Shown: positions 6,596 through 15,360, counted from the stretch's first letter. The stretch: 23,254 nucleotides of DNA from Prevotellaceae bacterium (GCA_031257655.1 JAIROF010000110.1:1-23254), one strand, 5' to 3'. Program-made: numbers and translations. The notes: generated from the sequence alone by a model not told the origin.

Positions 6596-8221
6596 ATGCA
6601 CTATCATCCGCAAACCTTGCAGCAAATGCTGCAGCAAAGCGTACAAAAGTATAGCGACCGTCGCTGTTTTTCATTTGTTGACGGTCAACCATTTACCTAC
6701 GCCGAGTTGGGAGAGAAAGTTGGTGAAATTCAGCGCCTGCTCTCCTCCTGCGGCGTCCAACCCGGCGACAAAGTTGCCATTTTGAGCCACAATATGCCCA
6801 GCTGGGGCGCGTCGTACGTGGCGATTACCGCTATGGGCGCCGTGGTGGTGCCGCTCCTGCCCGACTTCTCAAAGGTGGAAATCGAAAACGTGCTCAACCA
6901 CTCCGACAGCAAGGCGATATTCGTTTCAAAGCGCCTGCGACCCAAGATCGACGAAATAAATATTCCGAACATCGCCACGCGCATTCTGCAGGATACGCTC
7001 ACCGTATACGAGGCGAGCGCCGCGCCGCGCAAGGCTCGGCCCTTGCAGCACACCGTAAAGCCGGGCGACCTGGCGGCCATCATCTACACGTCGGGCACAA
7101 CCGGCAAAAACAAAGGCGTGATGCTCACCCACCGAAACCTCATGTCGCAGCTCGAAATGGCGCGAAACCTGCAGCCGGTGGATAAGGATGACGTTTTTTT
7201 GTCGATACTCCCCCTGTCGCACACCTACGAAAACAGCTTCGGGCTTCTCCTGCCGCTGCTGTGCGGGGCCTCGGTTTACTACCTCGACAAGGCGCCTACG
7301 CCAAGCGTCCTGCTGCCCGCCGTGGAGAAGGTGCGGCCTACCTACATGCTCACCGTGCCGATGATTATCGAAAAAATTTTTCGGGGAAAAATACTGCCGC
7401 AGCTCAAGGCCAGCGCGCTGACGCGGTTTTTGTACTCCATCCCGCCGCTGCGCAAGCTCATGCACCGCAAGGCTGCCCGAATGCTCTACCAGACCTTTGG
7501 CGGAAACCTTAAGTTCTTTGGCATTGGCGGCGCCAAGCTCGACCCGGTGGTGGAAAAATTCCTCATCGAAGGAAAAGCGTTTCCCTACGCCATCGGCTAC
7601 GGCCTTACCGAAACCGCCCCGCTCCTTGCCGGGGCAACCCCGGACAAGGTGAAGTTTCAGTCCACGGGGGCGGTGCTCAACGGCGTGACCATGAAAATCC
7701 ACCGCCCGAACGCCATGACCGGCGAAGGCGAAATATGGGTGAAAGGCCCTAACGTCATGCCCGGATACTACAAAGACCAGGCGCTCACCTCCGAGGTTTT
7801 TAGCAGCGACGGATGGTTCAAAACCGGAGACCTCGGCGCGTTCGACAGCAGGGGAAACCTCTACATCAAAGGCCGCCTCAAGACCATGATTTTGGGTGCA
7901 AGCGGCGAAAATATTTACCCCGAAGAAATAGAATCGGTCATCAACAACTTTAGGTACGTGCGCGATTCGCTGGTGGTAGAGCAAAAAGGGCGGCTGGTGG
8001 CCATGGTGCGCTTCAACCCCGACGAGCTGGAGCAGACGCTGCACGAAATGCGCGTGGAGGCCGAGCACTACGTGGAGCACCTCAAGGCCGAGCTCAAAGC
8101 TTACGTAAACTCTCAGGTAAGCCGATTCGCGCAAATATCGGTGGTCGTTGCGCTCCCGTCGGATTTTGAAAAAACGCCAACCCTCAAAATCAAGCGCTAC
8201 CTCTACATGAGCCAGAAGTAG
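6596..8221 (+). CDS. Long-chain fatty acid--CoA ligase (AMP-binding enzyme)
   Basis: This ANL-superfamily enzyme would activate a fatty acid with ATP to an acyl-adenylate and pass it to CoA for lipid synthesis or degradation. The 541-residue protein shows the ATP-binding loop YTSGTTGKNKG (164-174), substrate-pocket motif GYGLTET (334-340), hinge-region GWFKTGDLG (406-414), YIKGRLKTMI (423-432) and the C-terminal-lobe lysine region TPTLKIKRYLY. It is shorter than the ~600-residue AMP-forming ligases but matches the ~550-residue Bacteroidales type. The ATG at 6596 opens with the usual Gln-rich amphipathic start (HPQTLQQMLQQSVQKYSDRR). The stop codon lies inside a 58-bp segment duplicated immediately downstream. 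Acyl-chain preference cannot be read from sequence. Confidence 0.92.
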   Translation: MHYHPQTLQQMLQQSVQKYSDRRCFSFVDGQPFTYAELGEKVGEIQRLLSSCGVQPGDKVAILSHNMPSWGASYVAITAMGAVVVPLLPDFSKVEIENVLNHSDSKAIFVSKRLRPKIDEINIPNIATRILQDTLTVYEASAAPRKARPLQHTVKPGDLAAIIYTSGTTGKNKGVMLTHRNLMSQLEMARNLQPVDKDDVFLSILPLSHTYENSFGLLLPLLCGASVYYLDKAPTPSVLLPAVEKVRPTYMLTVPMIIEKIFRGKILPQLKASALTRFLYSIPPLRKLMHRKAARMLYQTFGGNLKFFGIGGAKLDPVVEKFLIEGKAFPYAIGYGLTETAPLLAGATPDKVKFQSTGAVLNGVTMKIHRPNAMTGEGEIWVKGPNVMPGYYKDQALTSEVFSSDGWFKTGDLGAFDSRGNLYIKGRLKTMILGASGENIYPEEIESVINNFRYVRDSLVVEQKGRLVAMVRFNPDELEQTLHEMRVEAEHYVEHLKAELKAYVNSQVSRFAQISVVVALPSDFEKTPTLKIKRYLYMSQK

Positions 8222-8319
8222 CCAACCCTGCGCAAGGCGAAGGCCTGCTGCGGCCATCCGCTACATGAGCCGGAAGTAGCCAACCCCTGCGCAAGGCGAA
8301 GGCCTGCTGCGGCCATCCG
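8203..8319. repeat. Tandem duplication of the ligase gene 3' end
   Basis: The 58 bases 8203-8260 are repeated as 59 bases at 8261-8319 with one substitution and a one-base insertion. Each copy carries the terminal codons, the TAG stop and the following GC-rich sequence. The second copy is downstream of the true stop and not expressed as protein. Confidence 0.95.
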
Positions 8320-8459
8320 CAGCAGCGCTTTGCCCCCGTTCTCCTGTACCAATACAACCTCAATAGCGGAGTGCGCTGAAAACAGAAAACATAAATACCA
8401 CAGGCAGCATTTACCCTGCCACCTTTGAGGCCAAGCTGGGGTTTGACGCCATCCGCGCC

Positions 8460-10973
8460 ATGGTTGCGGGCAAATGCTCCACCGAGCGCGCCCGCGAAAT
8501 GCTTGGCGAGGCGGCTTTCTGCATCCAGCCGGAGGCGGTGCGCGAGCGGCTGGAGCAAACGGCGGAAATGCAGGAGATTTGTGCGCTCGAAGCCACCTTC
8601 CCGCAGAGCGGATACGTAGATGTGCTGCACTTTCTGGGCAAGGTTGGCGTAGAAGGCGCCTACCTCGACGAGCCGGAGCTCCTCACGCTGGCGCAGCTGG
8701 CCGATACCGCAAGCAGCATCGCAGCTTTCTTTGCGCGAAATTCCGACGCGCCGCCGCCCTCCGCCGCCTCTTCCGTCACCTCATCCGCCACCGCCGCTTC
8801 CGCCACCGCCGCCGCCCGCAAAGCCGACCGCTACCCGCGATTGGCGGAAATGGCGCAGGCGCTGCAAACCTTAGCGCCGGTGAGCAGGGGCATAGCCGGC
8901 CTCGTTGACCGGTTTGGTCGGGTGAAAGACAGCGCGTCGCCCGAGCTGGCGCTCCTGCGCCGCCAGCTGGTGGAGGTGCAGCAGCAGGTAGGGCGCCGCA
9001 TGCAGGCCATCCTCCGGAAGGCGCAGGCCGACGGCTACGCGGACGCGGACGCCGAGGTCAGCATCCGCGACGGGCGGGCGGTGATACCCGTGAGCGCAAG
9101 CGCCAAGCGAAAGGTGGCGGGGATGGTGCTCGACGAATCGGCCACCGGAAAAACATCCTTCATTGAACCGGCCGAAGTGGTAGAGCTCAACAACCGCCTG
9201 CGCGAGCTCGGATTTGCCGAAAAGCGCGAGGTGGTGAAAATTCTCATCCAATTTACCGCTTTCCTTCGCCCCTTTCTGCCGCCGCTCACGCAGGCCGCCG
9301 AGCTGGTGGCGCGCGTTGACTTCATCCGCGCCAAGGCGCTTTTTGCAAACAGCATCGGCGGCGTAAAGCCTGCCCTGGTAGACGGGCAAGCCATAGCGTG
9401 GCGCAGCGCCCGACACCCCCTCCTCGAAGCCGCGCTCAAGAAGGAGGGAAAAGCCATCGTGCCCCTCGACCTCCACCTCTCGCCGGAAAAGCATATCCTC
9501 CTCATCTCCGGCCCAAACGCCGGCGGAAAATCGGCCTGCATCAAAACCGCAGGGCTGCTGCAGTACATGCTGCAGTGCGGCTTTCCCATCCCGGTGGGGG
9601 TGGATTCGCAGGCGGGAATTTTCGACGCCATTTTTATTGACATCGGCGATGAGCAGTCGCTCGAAAACGACCTGAGCACCTACAGCTCCCACCTGCAGAG
9701 CATGAAGTACTTCCTGCGCCACGCCAGCGCGCGAACGCTCGCGCTCATCGACGAATTTGGCACGGGCACGGAGCCCCAGCTGGGCGGCGCTATCGCGGAG
9801 GCTACGCTCGGCGCGCTGGTTGAAAGCAAGGCGTTTGCCATTGTTACCACCCACTACGCCAACCTGAAGTATTTTGCGGGGAATACGCCGGGCGTGCAAA
9901 ACGGGGCAATGCTTTTTGACGTGCAAAAAATTGAGCCGGTGTTCAGGCTGGAGTACGGCGCGCCGGGCAGCTCCTTTGCCTTTGAGATTGCCCGGAAAAT
10001 CGGGCTTCCCGATGAGGTCATCAGCAAAGCGCGGGCGCTGCTGGGCGACAAGCACGCGGACTTCGACAAAAGCCTGCGCAGCATTGCCCGCGACCGCCGC
10101 TACTGGGAGGAGAAGCGGGCGCGCGTTAAGCTGGCGGACAAGCGGCTGGAGGAGCTTACGCTGCGCTACGAGCGCGAGCTGGCGCAGCTGCGCGACGAGC
10201 GAAAGCGCATCATTCAGGAGGCTAAGGAGGCGGCCAAGAAGCTCCTCGGCGAGGCCAACCGGACGATTGAGAACACCATTCGCAGCATAAAGGAGGCGCA
10301 GGCCGACAAGGAGAAAACGCGCGAGGCGCGCGCGCAGCTTCAGGCATTTGCCCAGAGCGTGGCAACGCCCGCCGCCGCCGACGACGGCGATGCCGCCATT
10401 GCCCGCAAAATGGAGCGCCTCAAGGAGCAGCAGCAGCGGCGGCGCGGCGAAGTGAAGGCGCAGCGCGGCGAGCGCGACCTTGCGCAGGACGCTGACAGGC
10501 GCAACCCGAGCGAGGGGCTGCTGTTCGTTGGCGGAGCGGCGCGCATTGTTGGGCAAAGCGTAGCGGGCGAAATCGTAAAGGTGAACGACAACGGCTCGGT
10601 GGTGCTGGCGATGGGCAACATCTACACCACCGTAGCGGCCGACAGGCTGGAGCCGCTGAGCCGCAACCTTGCCCGCAGCATGGCCAAGAGCAGCGGTGCA
10701 GGCAGCGCCACCCTCTCGGTAGAGCGCCTCAACTTCAAGCCCGCTATCGACGTGCGGGGCATGAGGGCAGATGAGGCGTTGAGGGAGGTGGAGGAGCTTA
10801 TCGACAGGGCGATGATGTTTGGCGTGGGCGAAGTGCGCATCCTGCACGGAAAGGGAACGGGAGCCCTCAAGGAGCAGATACGCCGCTACCTCAAGTCGCT
10901 GCCCGGGGTAACCGCTGTAGCAGACGAGCACGTGCAGCAGGGTGGGGCAGGGGTGAGCGTGGTGAAGCTCTGA
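8460..10973 (+). CDS. mutS2: MutS2: MutS-like ATPase with Smr domain (start uncertain)
   Basis: MutS2 is a clamp-forming ATPase that suppresses homologous recombination and, in some bacteria, splits collided ribosomes. Counted from the ATG at 8460 there are 837 residues. Walker A GPNAGGKS is at 351-358, the STYSSHL signature follows, and Walker B LIDEFGTG is at 429-436. A long charged coiled-coil lies around 530-650, and a C-terminal Smr domain has D764-VRG and HGKGTG from 796. An unusual Ala/Ser/Pro/Thr-rich insert lies at about 95-118. Family homology begins before 8460: the upstream in-frame codons read IYPATFEAKLGFDAIRA, the normal MutS2 N-terminus. That frame is open from 8367, but holds no ATG, GTG or TTG before 8460. 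The real start is probably ATA at 8391, ATT at 8409 or CTG at 8376. Confidence 0.95.
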   Translation: MVAGKCSTERAREMLGEAAFCIQPEAVRERLEQTAEMQEICALEATFPQSGYVDVLHFLGKVGVEGAYLDEPELLTLAQLADTASSIAAFFARNSDAPPPSAASSVTSSATAASATAAARKADRYPRLAEMAQALQTLAPVSRGIAGLVDRFGRVKDSASPELALLRRQLVEVQQQVGRRMQAILRKAQADGYADADAEVSIRDGRAVIPVSASAKRKVAGMVLDESATGKTSFIEPAEVVELNNRLRELGFAEKREVVKILIQFTAFLRPFLPPLTQAAELVARVDFIRAKALFANSIGGVKPALVDGQAIAWRSARHPLLEAALKKEGKAIVPLDLHLSPEKHILLISGPNAGGKSACIKTAGLLQYMLQCGFPIPVGVDSQAGIFDAIFIDIGDEQSLENDLSTYSSHLQSMKYFLRHASARTLALIDEFGTGTEPQLGGAIAEATLGALVESKAFAIVTTHYANLKYFAGNTPGVQNGAMLFDVQKIEPVFRLEYGAPGSSFAFEIARKIGLPDEVISKARALLGDKHADFDKSLRSIARDRRYWEEKRARVKLADKRLEELTLRYERELAQLRDERKRIIQEAKEAAKKLLGEANRTIENTIRSIKEAQADKEKTREARAQLQAFAQSVATPAAADDGDAAIARKMERLKEQQQRRRGEVKAQRGERDLAQDADRRNPSEGLLFVGGAARIVGQSVAGEIVKVNDNGSVVLAMGNIYTTVAADRLEPLSRNLARSMAKSSGAGSATLSVERLNFKPAIDVRGMRADEALREVEELIDRAMMFGVGEVRILHGKGTGALKEQIRRYLKSLPGVTAVADEHVQQGGAGVSVVKL

Positions 10974-11043
10974 GGTATGGGGTGGCGTCCATGTTTGATT
11001 GATACGATTCGCAAACAGATAAAAATCTGCGCTGTGCCATAAA

Positions 11044-12012
11044 TTATGTGGGGCGAAAAACCTCTTGTTTGCCTTCCTCTTTTTCGAATGCGTGGACAAT
11101 TTTGCTCACCAGCGCATGGCGGATGATGTCTTTTTTGGTGAACTCCACCACGCCGACGCCCTTTATTTTGGCGAGCATGGCCATGCACTTGGGCAGCCCC
11201 GAATCGCTCCTGCGGGGCAGGTCGATTTGCGTTACGTCGCCCGTAACGATGAACTTTGCGTTTTTGCCCATGCGGGTGAGGAACATTTTCAGCTGCGCCA
11301 GCGTAGTGTTCTGCGCTTCGTCGAGTATCACAAAGGCGTGGTTGAGCGTTCGCCCGCGCATGAAGGCCAGCGGAGCAATCTGCACCACGCCGTCTTCCGT
11401 AAACTTCTCCAGCTTTTTTGCAGGGATCATGTCGTGGAGCGCGTCGTAGAGGGGTTGGAGGTAGGGGTCGAGCTTTTCCCTCACGTCGCCGGGCAGGAAG
11501 CCTAAGCGCTCGCCGGCCTCAATGGCGGGGCGGGTGAGGATGATTTTTTGCACCTCCTTGTTCTTGAGCGCGCGCACCGCAAGGGCAATGGCCGTGTAGG
11601 TTTTTCCGGAGCCGGCAGGCCCTGCGGCAAAGAGCAAATCGCAGCTTTCGTACAGCGCTACCAGCTTTCGCTGGTTGGGCGTGCGCGCCTTTATGATGGC
11701 GCCGCTGTTGCCGTACACCAGCACGTCGCCGTCGCAGGCGCTGTCGTGCACCTCGGCGGCGTTTTCGTGGTATATCTGCGTAATGGCCTCGCCGGTGATG
11801 CGTCCGCGCTTTTGGTAGTAGGCTACGAGGCTGACGAGCTTGTTCTCAAAGTCGTCGATATCGCTCTTTGCGCCAAAAATCTTGAGCTCTCCGCCGCGCG
11901 CCACGATTTTCATCTTCGGAAAGCATGCCGCAATGGCGTCGAAGTAAGCGTTGTTGACCCCGTAAAAGTCCACCGGCTCTACATTCTCGAGTACGATAAG
12001 TTTTTCTGCCAT
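11044..12012 (-). CDS. phoH: PhoH-family ATPase (PhoH/YbeZ type)
   Basis: This cytoplasmic ATPase of the PhoH family is related to superfamily 1 helicase cores. YbeZ-type members work in RNA metabolism with the YbeY nuclease and ribosome maturation. The 322-residue product has an N-terminal KH-like region (about 1-100), Walker A GPAGSGKT at 131-138, the family signature TRPAIEAGERLGFLPGD, Walker B VILDEAQN at 228-235 and sensor VTGDVTQIDLP. Length is normal. It follows pepP on the minus strand after 37 bases, suggesting one transcription unit, and converges on mutS2 with only 70 bases between the stops. A second, PIN-fused PhoH lies about 4.4 kb away, so the two are distinct subfamilies and not a duplication. 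Confidence 0.94.
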   Translation of the reverse strand: MAEKLIVLENVEPVDFYGVNNAYFDAIAACFPKMKIVARGGELKIFGAKSDIDDFENKLVSLVAYYQKRGRITGEAITQIYHENAAEVHDSACDGDVLVYGNSGAIIKARTPNQRKLVALYESCDLLFAAGPAGSGKTYTAIALAVRALKNKEVQKIILTRPAIEAGERLGFLPGDVREKLDPYLQPLYDALHDMIPAKKLEKFTEDGVVQIAPLAFMRGRTLNHAFVILDEAQNTTLAQLKMFLTRMGKNAKFIVTGDVTQIDLPRRSDSGLPKCMAMLAKIKGVGVVEFTKKDIIRHALVSKIVHAFEKEEGKQEVFRPT

Positions 12013-12049
12013 CTAAGGGTTTAAGGTTAGCCTGTGCGCTGCTGCTGCG

Positions 12050-13840
12050 CTACAGGGTGGTGATTTTTTCTGTTTTTTTCTTCAAAAATTCTTTGTCGTC
12101 GCCTTCGAGGAGCGGGGAGAGGAGCTGGTATACCTTGCCGTGGTACCGGTTGAGGTACTCCACGTCGCACGGGTTGAGCAGCGCGACGTTGAGCGCCTTG
12201 AGGTCGATGGGGCAGAGGGTAACGGGCTCCAGCTGCAAGAATTTTCCAAATTCGCTCTCCCCGCTGGGTACCGTCAGCACAAGGTTTTCGATGCGAATGC
12301 CGTAGCGGTTTGCCCTGTACACGCCCGGCTCGCAGGAGGTGAGCATGTTTGGCTCGAGCATGGCGGGGTTTTCGTTCAGGCGGATGCTTTGCGGCCCTTC
12401 GTGCACGCAGAGGCAGTGCCCCACGCCGTGCCCCGTGCCGTGCAGGTAGGTGAGGTGATGCTGCATGAGCGGCTGCCGCGCCAGCATGTCGAGCTGTGCG
12501 CCGCGCGTGCCGTAGGGGAACTTTGCCGCGCTCAGCTGCAGGTGGCCTTTGAGCACCAGCGTGTAGTCGGTTTTCTCCTGCTCGCTTGGCGCGCCGAGGT
12601 GTAGCGTCCGGGTGATGTCGGTGGTGCCGCAGCGGTACTGCCCCCCCGTGTCGATGAGGATGAACGTGTCGCGCCCCAGCGCGATGCTGCTCTCCGGCGT
12701 GGCCGAGTAGTGGACAATGGCGCCGTGCTCCCGGTAGCCAACGATGGGCGAAAAGCTCTCCTCCAGAAAGTCGGGGCACTGCGCCCGGAGGCGGCGCAGC
12801 TGCTCTCCTGCGCCGATTTCGGTCAGGCTGCCGCTGTCCACGTTTTCCTCCAGCCACCTCCAGAAGCGCACCCACGCTACGCCGTCGGCTATCATGGCGC
12901 GGCGAATGCCGGCAACCTCCGCCTCGTTCTTCACCGCCTTAAGGAGGGAGATGGCCCCAAACGCGCCGCCCTCCGGCGTCAGCTTGCTGCCGCTCCTTTG
13001 CACCGCCTTCTGCGTGCTGACGTTGGTTCTATGGCCGTTGAAGATGACATTTTTTGCGGCGGCAATGCGCTCCAGCTGCGGCTCAAAGTCGCCGTAGGCG
13101 TGAATCGACACGCGCTGCTCTTTCAGCCGCGCGGCGTCGCCGGCTTTCAGCTTTTGCGGGTTGATGAACAGGTGAACGCTGTCCGTGTCCAGCTCCACCG
13201 CAGCGTAGGCAATGTTCACCGGCGTGTAGGCCACGTCGCCTCCGCGCAGGTTGAGCAGCCACGCCACCTCGTCCAGCGCCGAGGCGATGTATATGCTGTT
13301 GGCCTCCGGCTTTAGCTTTGCCCTGAGCGCCTGCAGCTTTTCGGCAATCGTGGCGCCGGCCAGCGCATCGTCCATCAGAAACGCCTCCGTATCGGGCAGC
13401 GGCGGGCGGTCGCCCCAGACTTTTTCAAACGGGTCGCTCACGGCCGCGAGGCTGAGCGGCTCCAGCTCCGCCTCCAGCGCGCTGAACCCGGCAACGGCGT
13501 ACAGCTTGCCGTCCACGCCAACGCTACCTTTTCCCAGCCGGCTCTTGAGGTACGCCGCTATGCTTTCGCTTTCGGGAAGCCCCTCTTTCTTCAGCTCAAA
13601 CCCCGAATCTTGCAGCTGCTGCTCCGCCTGCAAGAAGTAGCGGGAGTCGGTAAACAGCGCGGCGTCGGCCTGCGTAACCACAGCCGTCCCCGCGCTGCCG
13701 GTAAAGCCCGTGAGCCACTCGCGGCATTTAAAGCGGGGCGACACGTACTCGCTAAAGTGAGGGTCGTTGGTGGGAACGATTAGGGCGTCCAAGCCCTGCT
13801 GCTTCATGTATTCGCGAAGCGCAAAAAGGTGATTATTCAT
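12050..13840 (-). CDS. pepP: Xaa-Pro aminopeptidase (M24B)
   Basis: This metallopeptidase removes an N-terminal residue preceding proline. The 596-residue protein is of the long three-domain type (two creatinase-like N-terminal domains and a pita-bread catalytic domain). The N-terminus has the typical ALIVPTNDPHFSEYVSPRFK followed by REWLTGFTGSAGTAVV. Metal ligands are visible in LIDTGGQYRCGTTDITRT (two Asp), HGTGHGVGHCLCVHEGP (His) and SCEPGVYRANRYGIRIENLV (two Glu). The ATG at 13838-13840 is at the normal N-terminus. It is the first gene of a likely two-gene unit with phoH. No clear Bacteroidota promoter was found in the 45 bases before it, where a dispersed repeat begins. Confidence 0.95.
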   Translation of the reverse strand: MNNHLFALREYMKQQGLDALIVPTNDPHFSEYVSPRFKCREWLTGFTGSAGTAVVTQADAALFTDSRYFLQAEQQLQDSGFELKKEGLPESESIAAYLKSRLGKGSVGVDGKLYAVAGFSALEAELEPLSLAAVSDPFEKVWGDRPPLPDTEAFLMDDALAGATIAEKLQALRAKLKPEANSIYIASALDEVAWLLNLRGGDVAYTPVNIAYAAVELDTDSVHLFINPQKLKAGDAARLKEQRVSIHAYGDFEPQLERIAAAKNVIFNGHRTNVSTQKAVQRSGSKLTPEGGAFGAISLLKAVKNEAEVAGIRRAMIADGVAWVRFWRWLEENVDSGSLTEIGAGEQLRRLRAQCPDFLEESFSPIVGYREHGAIVHYSATPESSIALGRDTFILIDTGGQYRCGTTDITRTLHLGAPSEQEKTDYTLVLKGHLQLSAAKFPYGTRGAQLDMLARQPLMQHHLTYLHGTGHGVGHCLCVHEGPQSIRLNENPAMLEPNMLTSCEPGVYRANRYGIRIENLVLTVPSGESEFGKFLQLEPVTLCPIDLKALNVALLNPCDVEYLNRYHGKVYQLLSPLLEGDDKEFLKKKTEKITTL

Positions 13841-13885
13841 GGCGGATTTTTAAATTTTGAATTTGGGATGGCGTCCTTATTCTAA

Positions 13886-13994
13886 GGATAAAAAACGCAT
13901 ATCGTTTCATCGGCAAAGTGATCATTTATTCAGCAAGCTCCGCGTTTGCCTCAGCCGCAAGCCTTGTTTTTTGGGTTTTTTAGAGGTACCCTTT
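13886..13994 (-). repeat. Dispersed ~110-bp element, copy 2
   Basis: This copy is about 90 percent identical to 15503-15612 in the same orientation. On the minus strand it carries an open stretch that reads KGTSKKPKKQGL-RLRQTRSLLNK and stops, nearly the same as the tail of the truncated HigA. No start codon leads into it here, and it lies between pepP and the PIN toxin gene. Confidence 0.9.
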
Positions 13995-14053
13995 AGTGAA
14001 TTTTTAGCGTTGTTGTTTTATGGTGTTGTCATTTTGTTGCTGCTAAAGAGAGG

Positions 14054-14473
14054 CTACCGGTCGTTGAAGTAAAACCGCAGACCTTGGCTGATATACTGTC
14101 CAAACTTCCGGTCGGAGCTGATTAAGAGCATCTGCTCCGTTATGGCTTGTGAAATGATAATATGGTCATTGGGGTCGTTGTGCTCTTTCGTGGTAGATAA
14201 CCGGGCGTATGTGGAAAGATGCTCCCGATTTACAGGCAGCAAGCGGAAATTTGCATTTTCGATGTCTGCCACAATGTCTTCGGCTCTTTTCCATCTACTC
14301 CTCTTCAGCTTTCCGCTGTTGTACAAATGAATGATTTCTTTTACGGAGGTTGTACTCACGTAAAACATGTTATTGTAATCATTCAGTATATTCTGCACCC
14401 TCCGTATCAATTCTTTCCGGTCGGAAAAGGAGAATAACACGATGTTGGTGTCTAAAAGGTAACGGCGGCTCAT
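14054..14473 (-). CDS. PIN-domain ribonuclease toxin (VapC-like)
   Basis: This is a 139-residue single-domain PIN protein. Toxins of this class cut RNA in the cytoplasm with a Mg-dependent acidic site. The acidic residues are in place: Asp8 in YLLDTN, Glu46 in TSVKEI, Asp100/Asp103 in HNDPNDHIIISQA and Asp121 in SSDRKF. Length is typical (130-140). It starts six bases after the stop of a small basic/acidic protein on the same strand, the antitoxin-then-toxin order of type II systems. Local GC content is lower than in pepP or phoH, suggesting acquisition. Confidence is high for the PIN fold and good for the toxin role. The RNA target is unknown. Confidence 0.88.
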   Translation of the reverse strand: MSRRYLLDTNIVLFSFSDRKELIRRVQNILNDYNNMFYVSTTSVKEIIHLYNSGKLKRSRWKRAEDIVADIENANFRLLPVNREHLSTYARLSTTKEHNDPNDHIIISQAITEQMLLISSDRKFGQYISQGLRFYFNDR

Positions 14474-14479
14474 AAGCGC

Positions 14480-14725
14480 TTATTTTAACACGGCACGCAT
14501 ATCCAGTATCTCCAAGTCAAAAAAGTCGGGATATTTTTCCCTCAACATATCCATTCTGCCCGGGCCGGTAAATTCCGGCTCGTCTTTGAGGTATTCGTCG
14601 AGCGGTATTTTGCCGACTTCTTTGTCCATGTACCACCCCCTGGGCTCTCTTCTTTTTCTTTTGGCTTTTGCCGGTGCAGCGGGCTTGTCCTCGACGTTTG
14701 CTGCGGCTGTTGTTTTTGCTTCCAT
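14480..14725 (-). CDS. Putative antitoxin partner of the PIN toxin
   Basis: This 81-residue protein is encoded directly upstream of the PIN toxin with a six-base gap. An ATG at 14755 is in frame, but it lies in the promoter -7 box (14753-14760), so the ATG at 14725 (MEAKTTAAANVEDKP) is preferred. The N-terminal third is Ala/Lys-rich and likely disordered, ending in a basic run KAKRKRREPRGWY. The C-terminal part is acidic (LDEYLKDEPEFTGPGRMD, then PDFFDLEILDM). No AbrB, RHH, Phd or HTH fold is recognised. The assignment rests on gene order, size and spacing. The acidic C-terminus could fill the toxin active site and the basic stretch could touch DNA, both inference. Confidence 0.6.
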   Translation of the reverse strand: MEAKTTAAANVEDKPAAPAKAKRKRREPRGWYMDKEVGKIPLDEYLKDEPEFTGPGRMDMLREKYPDFFDLEILDMRAVLK

Positions 14726-14752
14726 AATGCGGTTGTTGTTTAAAGTATGCTG

Positions 14753-14783
14753 CAAAAGTACATGAAAAACTCGGGTTTCCCAA
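14753..14783 (-). promoter_or_regulatory. Promoter of the PIN toxin-antitoxin pair
   Basis: On the minus strand TTG (14781-14783), a 20-base spacer and TACTTTTG (14753-14760) match TTG-N17-23-TAnnTTTG. The transcript would begin near 14746, past the ATG at 14755. Confidence 0.65.
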
Positions 14784-15009
14784 GCGTGCGCAATGAAAAA
14801 GGTTTTTTACAGAGGAAAGATACGATTTTTGTGCGAGCTGTGCAGGTTGCTACCGGTCATTTGACGTAGCAAAGCTGCGCTCTTGCCGCATCAAATATCC
14901 ATGGAGTATGCTCCGCTTTACATGTTAGACCAGCCCCGCTCCAAAGCAAGCTGTGCGAATTGTATGTTCTACATTAAGCCATCCAGCGCTCTGATTTCGG
15001 CGTAAGCCC

Positions 15010-15094
15010 CTCCGTGCTCCGCTGTGAAAACTCGGTGCTTCTCTCTGTGTTCGTATTGCAGAGCTGCACAGAAGTTTTACAGAGGAGCACAGAG
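15010..15094. repeat. Imperfect inverted repeat
   Basis: CTCCGTGCTCCGCTGTGAAA at 15010 onward faces AGTTTTACAGAGGAGCACAG at 15073 onward; the arms of about 22 bases differ at two positions and one gap, around a 40-base loop. Similar CTCTGTGCTCCTCTGT words are widespread dispersed repeats in this phylum, from memory. Confidence 0.6.
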
Positions 15095-15291
15095 AAAGAT
15101 TGTCGGCGTACGGCAATTGCTCATATTTTTGGTTCTACCGTTATTTGTGTGGAGGTGCGTCTAAATTACCACAAAAAACCAGCATTGCGAAGCTGCCGCT
15201 TTCAGTATTTTGCAGCCTCTTTCGATTGTTTTTAATTTCCACCTCAAGTTACGCATGCCGCACAGCGCCGTAGGCGTTGCCCTATAATAAC

Positions 15292-15311
15292 CCCCCAGTG
15301 TAAGCTGGGGG
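15292..15311. repeat. Hairpin CCCCCAG / CTGGGGG
   Basis: Seven-base perfect arms flank the loop TGTAAG. It resembles, without matching, the CGTGGGG-TAAAA-CCCCACG hairpins elsewhere in the window. Confidence 0.6.
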
Positions 15312-15360
15312 CAACAAGTCGCGCCTTGCGCCCAACCCCAGTGGGGAATCGTAGCGGATC

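Noticed and set aside
11016..11029. CAGAT-AAAA-ATCTG as bidirectional terminator between mutS2 and phoH
   Set aside because: The five-pair AT-rich stem is too weak and has no T-run; convergent genes may end by another mechanism.
8871..11099. A 742-codon open frame on the minus strand opposite mutS2
   Set aside because: It is an antisense shadow of a GC-rich real gene; the translation is His/Leu/Arg-rich with no domain, while the plus strand gives a clear MutS2.
12027..12875. 282-codon minus-strand frame overlapping the 3' part of pepP
   Set aside because: It is out-of-frame translation of the catalytic domain of pepP, with low-complexity Arg/Ala/Pro composition.
14726..14755. Ten-residue extension of the antitoxin from ATG 14755
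   Set aside because: This ATG lies within the TACTTTTG promoter box and would not be in the transcript.
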